DNA from: Clostridiales bacterium UBA4039
GTDB taxonomy: Bacteria > Bacillota > Clostridia > Lachnospirales > Vallitaleaceae
Assembly: GCA_002382805.1 (NCBI GenBank)
Contig: DGAD01000011.1
Span: forward strand, 1-8,395
Length of the DNA stretch: 8,395 bases
Direction: 5' to 3'
Notes under the pieces: model-generated
The model's database searches: none
What the model was told of the DNA's origin: nothing
Seen by the model: only the letters and a program-made list of their open reading frames with translations
Made by a program: the position numbers and the translations under genes
Shown: in pieces, positions 6,048 through 8,395 of the stretch
Layout of the letters: the number at the start of each line of letters is the position of its first letter
Numbering within the stretch: position 1 is the stretch's first letter

Positions 6048-6098
6048 TTGACATATGCCAATAATAAGCGTAAAATCATATATAGCATATGCCAATAA
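6048..6098 (+). promoter_or_regulatory. fur promoter with two operator boxes (duplicate of the DUF134 promoter)
   Basis: TTGACA (6048-6053) and TAAAAT (6071-6076) are separated by 17 bases. Box 1 TTGACATATGCCAATAA (6048-6064) overlaps the -35 and box 2 AGCATATGCCAATAA (6084-6098) covers the expected start; the cores are 34 bases apart. The untranslated leader would be about 115 bases, in which I see no further element. The repeat of 1931-1980 starts at 6044 and is essentially lost after 6098. Control by the adjacent Fur-family protein (autoregulation) or by DUF134 are both possible. Confidence 0.75.
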
Positions 6099-6197
6099 CC
6101 TGAAAAGAAGATAACCAAATCTGATATCAAATTTCATAGAGCTTGATTAAGGACGCGACAAGAAAAGATAGACAAGGCGTTGGAAAGAAGAAAATAG

Positions 6198-6665
6198 ATG
6201 ATTGATAAACGAAAAGCGATAGAAAAAATATTATGTGATCATAATTATAGACTAACTCAGCCGCGTATGAAGATGATTGAACTATTTTTGACGACATCCC
6301 AGCACTTATGCGCAAAAAAAATATATCATCATGTCCAACATGAGAACGTTAGCTTGCCTACAGTGTATCGTAATCTTTTGATTTTTAAACAGCTGGGTAT
6401 TATTAAAGAGACAAATATTAATAATGAAAATGTATATGAACTAAAAGCCTTTAGTAAGAAAAGGCTCCACATGCATTTTCATTGTAAAGTATGTGGACAA
6501 ATAATTGAATATAAAAGTCGGGAGATATTTAATCAAATGCTTCAACAACAATACTATATTGAAGAAAAGTATGGTGACATTATCCAAGGTTATTCTGTTG
6601 TCTTTGAAGGTGTTTGCCATAAATGTAAATTACTGGAGGAAGAAAATGCAAAAAAATTATACTAG
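6198..6665 (+). CDS. Fur-family metalloregulator
   Basis: Cytosolic dimeric winged-helix repressor of the Fur/PerR/Zur family; which metal or signal it senses cannot be assigned. In 155 residues: N-terminal YRLTQPRMKMIELF (17-30), recognition helix region SLPTVYRNLLIFKQLGII (52-69), hinge-side VYEL (79-82), the His-rich LHMHFHC (90-96), and two structural-zinc pairs Cys96/Cys99 and Cys140/Cys143. The canonical HHDH of Fur is HMHFH here, so the regulatory metal site is probably altered. The start is ATG 6198 with a purine-rich GGAAAGAAG upstream. Its end overlaps the start of a decayed DIMC gene, the same junction seen at 3423, so fur was once the gene immediately before DIMC-1 in an operon. 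It has its own promoter with cluster operators. Confidence 0.92.
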   Translation: MIDKRKAIEKILCDHNYRLTQPRMKMIELFLTTSQHLCAKKIYHHVQHENVSLPTVYRNLLIFKQLGIIKETNINNENVYELKAFSKKRLHMHFHCKVCGQIIEYKSREIFNQMLQQQYYIEEKYGDIIQGYSVVFEGVCHKCKLLEEENAKKLY

Positions 6666-6733
6666 TAGATGAACCGATTAAAGAAAGTGAAGTATGTATG
6701 TTTTTTGGTCGAGCACCTTATTTTTTGATGTAA
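6646..6733 (+). pseudogene. Relic of the first DIMC gene (5' end only)
   Basis: Starting from ATG 6646 the frame is broken at once, but reading from 6650 gives KKIILVDEPIKESEVC and FFGRAPYFLM before TAA (6731-6733). This aligns with the first 26 or so residues of the intact DIMC protein 1 (MKILIPVDTNIKETDVC and SFGRAPYYM). The frame break is explained by one extra A in a run of seven (6650-6656). As in the intact copy, the gene starts inside the end of a fur reading frame and keeps its SD (CTGGAGGAAG). The remaining three quarters of the gene are missing. Confidence 0.88.
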
Positions 6734-6926
6734 AATACCCAATCCTTATTGTTGCAGAACCTTCTATATCGGGCATAAGTGACGTGAAGCGTATCGCCAT
6801 GACTGTCTCAAGCTTTGGCGTGAATTTTTTTCTTTGGCTGAATGTAGACCTGTTAAGGTCATTAAAGCCATATATGAAAACATACAACAACAAATCAATT
6901 TGAAAAATGAAATTATGGAGGTTAAC
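6727..6926 (+). pseudogene. Relic of the second MinD/Mrp ATPase gene (two C-terminal pieces)
   Basis: From 6727 the frame reads DVKYPILIVAEPSISGISD then VKRIAMTVSSFGVNFF and LWLN (to 6843), matching residues about 186-222 of ATPase 2 (VDYVLVVAEPSLSGISD, MERIVTTASRFGVK). A second piece in another frame, VIKAIYENIQQQIN (6858-6899), matches the C-terminal AVQGIYENIKKVID. The Walker A and ferredoxin parts and about 50 residues between the two pieces are deleted. The open frame 6694-6903 that runs through it is a chance fusion and not a gene. Confidence 0.85.
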
Positions 6927-7005
6927 ATGAAAATTGCGTGGTGAGTTAAAATCGACAGGATCGGTATGCCATGAGCATCAACATGCTACGGAGTGCAATC
7001 ATTAA
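6927..7005 (+). pseudogene. Relic of the second DIMC gene (start fused to C-terminal tail)
   Basis: ATG 6927 with an SD (TATGGAGG, 6914-6921) gives MKIA, then a deletion joins it out of frame to codons from 6937 reading RGELKSTGSVCHEHQHATEC and NH, ending TAA (7003-7005). The intact gene ends RGELKSTGSVCHEHHHADEC and GE, so about 290 bases were lost. The preserved tail differs from the intact copy mainly at third codon positions. Its last 20 bases are also the 3' end of the convergent EAL gene. Confidence 0.88.
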
Positions 7006-8266
7006 ATAATTTTATTGTAGGTTTTTTAGTATTGATATAAGCTTCAAATGGCTTATAGTTATAGTTTAGAACGACGATGATTGGGTTGCCGGATCGGTTG
7101 GTGATTTTGAATGAGGTCGTGACACAGACATCGTTACTTAGTCGTGAACGATACGGTTTTGTTACCCAATCCGAAAGCAAAGGATTTTGCAATCGCGTAA
7201 AATATTCTTCGTTACTATGAGAAAAACCTTTAGAAAAAAGTCCGAAAAGTTCTTTGTTACGATTGCCAAAACTTGATGTATTGATAAATGAATGGCTCAT
7301 TTGGATACCCTTGGCATCAAGAAAATATGAACTTTCAATAAAATGATAGTTGTTGAGTAAGTCATTCATGACAAAGTCAAGATCTTGAGAACCGATATTT
7401 TCAAAAACCGTTTTTAAGTGGCTGTTAAAGTTAACAATATTAATGATAGCAGATTTTTCATCTTTTTCATATCGAGCATTTGTGATTTCACCAATAGATG
7501 CGTAGTCAAAGGCCTCAATAATACGTAGAATTTTTGGGTAATCTAATGCCTCTGTTGGTGAAACATAATAGCCTTGTATCATTTGTGCACCTGCACGTAG
7601 AGCCTTTTCCAGATCATATCTTGATTCTATTCCGGTGGCGATGACTAAGATACCCATTTGATGAGCAATGGAGGTAATATGTTTAATCAATAATTTTGTA
7701 TAATCGCTAGAGGATAGCCGTTTTAACATTTGTTGATTGATTTTAATGATATCTGGATTAAAGAGCATAATTTTATCAATATTACTGTAGGTTTTTCCAA
7801 TATCGTCAATTGAAATATAAAATCCTTTTTTGCGATGGTGTTCAATGAATTGTTGCGTTAGTGGTAGATCTTTTTCATCGATAGAGAGATTGTCTATATC
7901 AATAACAATACGATCAGAAGAAACACCATGTTTTTTTGCGCAATGTTCTATATAGTTTGACGTAATCGCCGGAACAAAAAAAGAAAGGTTAATGTTGATG
8001 TGCAGCATTACCCGGGGATTTTGATTAGCTATCGGAGCGAAGGTTTCGATGGTTTTGCACACGCAAAGCTGATCAAGTTGTTTGGCAACCCCCTCTTTAT
8101 GTGCTACAGAAAACAGTTCGCTAGGTGAGATGATCCGTTGGTTTGACGGATCAATTCCGCGAACAAAGCTTTCCACACAAAATGTATTTGAATCAATAGG
8201 AAGTAAAATTACTTGGAATAGTATTTTTATTGAATGGGTTTGAATTATTTTCTTTATATCTATCAT
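6986..8266 (-). CDS. Degenerate EAL-domain protein with YkuI-like C-terminal sensory domain
   Basis: Cytosolic protein of 426 residues, no membrane segments. An N-terminal EAL (c-di-GMP phosphodiesterase-like) domain spans about 1-250: FQVILLP (17-23), ESF at 32-34 in place of EAL, followed by VRG, LHININLSFF (88-97), IVIDIDN (120-126) where active enzymes have ELTE, DDIGKTYSNI (154-163) for DDFGTGYSSL, PDIIKIN (171-177), IATGIES (209-215) for AEGVET, and QGYYVSPT (231-238). A second domain (about 285-405) with SSYFLDAKG, SDWVTKPYRSRLSNDVCVTTS and IIVVLNYNY resembles the PAS/Cache-like domain of Bacillus YkuI. Several catalytic and metal-binding positions are changed, so it is more likely a nucleotide receptor or inactive scaffold than an enzyme. 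The start ATG has the SD GCAGGAG 12 bases upstream. It shows no link to the metal-cluster genes, and its 3' end runs 20 bases into the DIMC relic. Confidence 0.88.
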   Translation of the reverse strand: MIDIKKIIQTHSIKILFQVILLPIDSNTFCVESFVRGIDPSNQRIISPSELFSVAHKEGVAKQLDQLCVCKTIETFAPIANQNPRVMLHININLSFFVPAITSNYIEHCAKKHGVSSDRIVIDIDNLSIDEKDLPLTQQFIEHHRKKGFYISIDDIGKTYSNIDKIMLFNPDIIKINQQMLKRLSSSDYTKLLIKHITSIAHQMGILVIATGIESRYDLEKALRAGAQMIQGYYVSPTEALDYPKILRIIEAFDYASIGEITNARYEKDEKSAIINIVNFNSHLKTVFENIGSQDLDFVMNDLLNNYHFIESSYFLDAKGIQMSHSFINTSSFGNRNKELFGLFSKGFSHSNEEYFTRLQNPLLSDWVTKPYRSRLSNDVCVTTSFKITNRSGNPIIVVLNYNYKPFEAYINTKKPTIKLFNDCTP

Positions 8267-8304
8267 AGATTTTTATACTCCTGCCTATCATCTTTTATAG
8301 TCAT

Positions 8305-8333
8305 ATTGTAACATTACATGTATAAAACATAAA
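8305..8333 (-). promoter_or_regulatory. Possible promoter of the EAL-domain gene
   Basis: Read on the minus strand, TTTATG (8333-8328) and TACAAT (8310-8305) are 17 bases apart, about 38 bases before the ATG. The -10 is good but the -35 is poor. A TTGACA occurs farther upstream on the same strand, but without a -10 at proper spacing. Nothing else is seen in 8334-8395. Confidence 0.4.
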
Positions 8334-8395
8334 GACCTATATTTTGTTATAAAGAGCAATGAAGCGTGGATATGACTGTCAACCATTTTTGAGAA

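Noticed and set aside
6099..6197. fur leader examined for a DUF134 relic; one frame reads LRTRQEKIDKALERRK, loosely like RTTAQRIYNSARRK
   Set aside because: The similarity is a few residues in a basic, low-complexity stretch and needs a gap; not enough to support a relic.
6694..6903. Open frame of 69 codons
   Set aside because: It is a chance join of out-of-frame DIMC-1 relic sequence with the ATPase 2 relic; no SD and no independent family similarity.
1..8395. tRNA, rRNA, CRISPR arrays, insertion sequences and attachment sites
   Set aside because: Looked for on both strands by eye; no cloverleaf, regular direct-repeat array, transposase motif or terminal inverted repeats were seen. The duplicated module shows no flanking mobile element within the window.

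Overview
The window looks like chromosome of an anaerobic, low-GC Firmicute, probably in Clostridia. Reasons are the AT-rich sequence, strong AGGAGG-type ribosome binding sites, TTGACA/TATAAT-type promoters, a TPP-riboswitch-controlled ThiT thiamine transporter, and a gene cluster (DUF89, DUF134, metallo-beta-lactamase fold, NifX/NifB-type and ferredoxin-containing MinD-type ATPases) typical of strict anaerobes. The species cannot be named from the sequence alone.

Layout. Bases 1-928 hold a self-contained thiamine unit: promoter, TPP riboswitch, an SD-sequestering or terminator hairpin, thiT and a strong intrinsic terminator. Bases 947-5862 hold a plus-strand cluster: a DUF89 (ARMT1-like) protein, a DUF134 DNA-binding protein, an MBL-fold hydrolase, the 3' relic of a fur gene, a dinitrogenase iron-molybdenum cofactor family (DIMC/NifX-like) protein, two MinD/Mrp ATPases that each carry two 4Fe-4S ferredoxin motifs, and a second DIMC protein. 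The last three junctions are a 1-nt gap, a 23-nt overlap and a 4-nt overlap, so this part is translationally coupled. The gene-poor stretch 5863-6197 holds a short fragment resembling the GH127 (DUF1680) family, an intrinsic terminator and a second copy of the cluster promoter. An intact Fur-family regulator follows (6198-6665). Bases 6646-7005 are a collapsed copy of the cluster: the start of the first DIMC gene, pieces of the second ATPase, and the start and end of the second DIMC gene, joined by deletions. A convergent gene for a degenerate EAL-domain protein with a YkuI-like C-terminal domain occupies 6986-8266.

How it works together. The ATPase pair and the two small DIMC proteins resemble the orange-protein (ORP) loci of sulfate reducers and the NBP35/Mrp carriers of Fe-S clusters, so an assembly or trafficking system for a metal-sulfur cofactor is the most reasonable inference; the metal and the client are unknown. 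Three promoters in the window (before DUF89, before DUF134, before fur) share a near-palindromic element, consensus TTGRCATATGCCAATAA, placed over the -35 box and/or the transcription start. Two promoter copies match at 44 of 50 bases. This looks like a small local regulon controlled by the DUF134 protein or the Fur-family protein.

The main unexpected result is that the region is a duplicated module with reciprocal loss. In the first copy the structural genes survive and fur is a 3' relic; in the second copy fur survives and the structural genes are relics.
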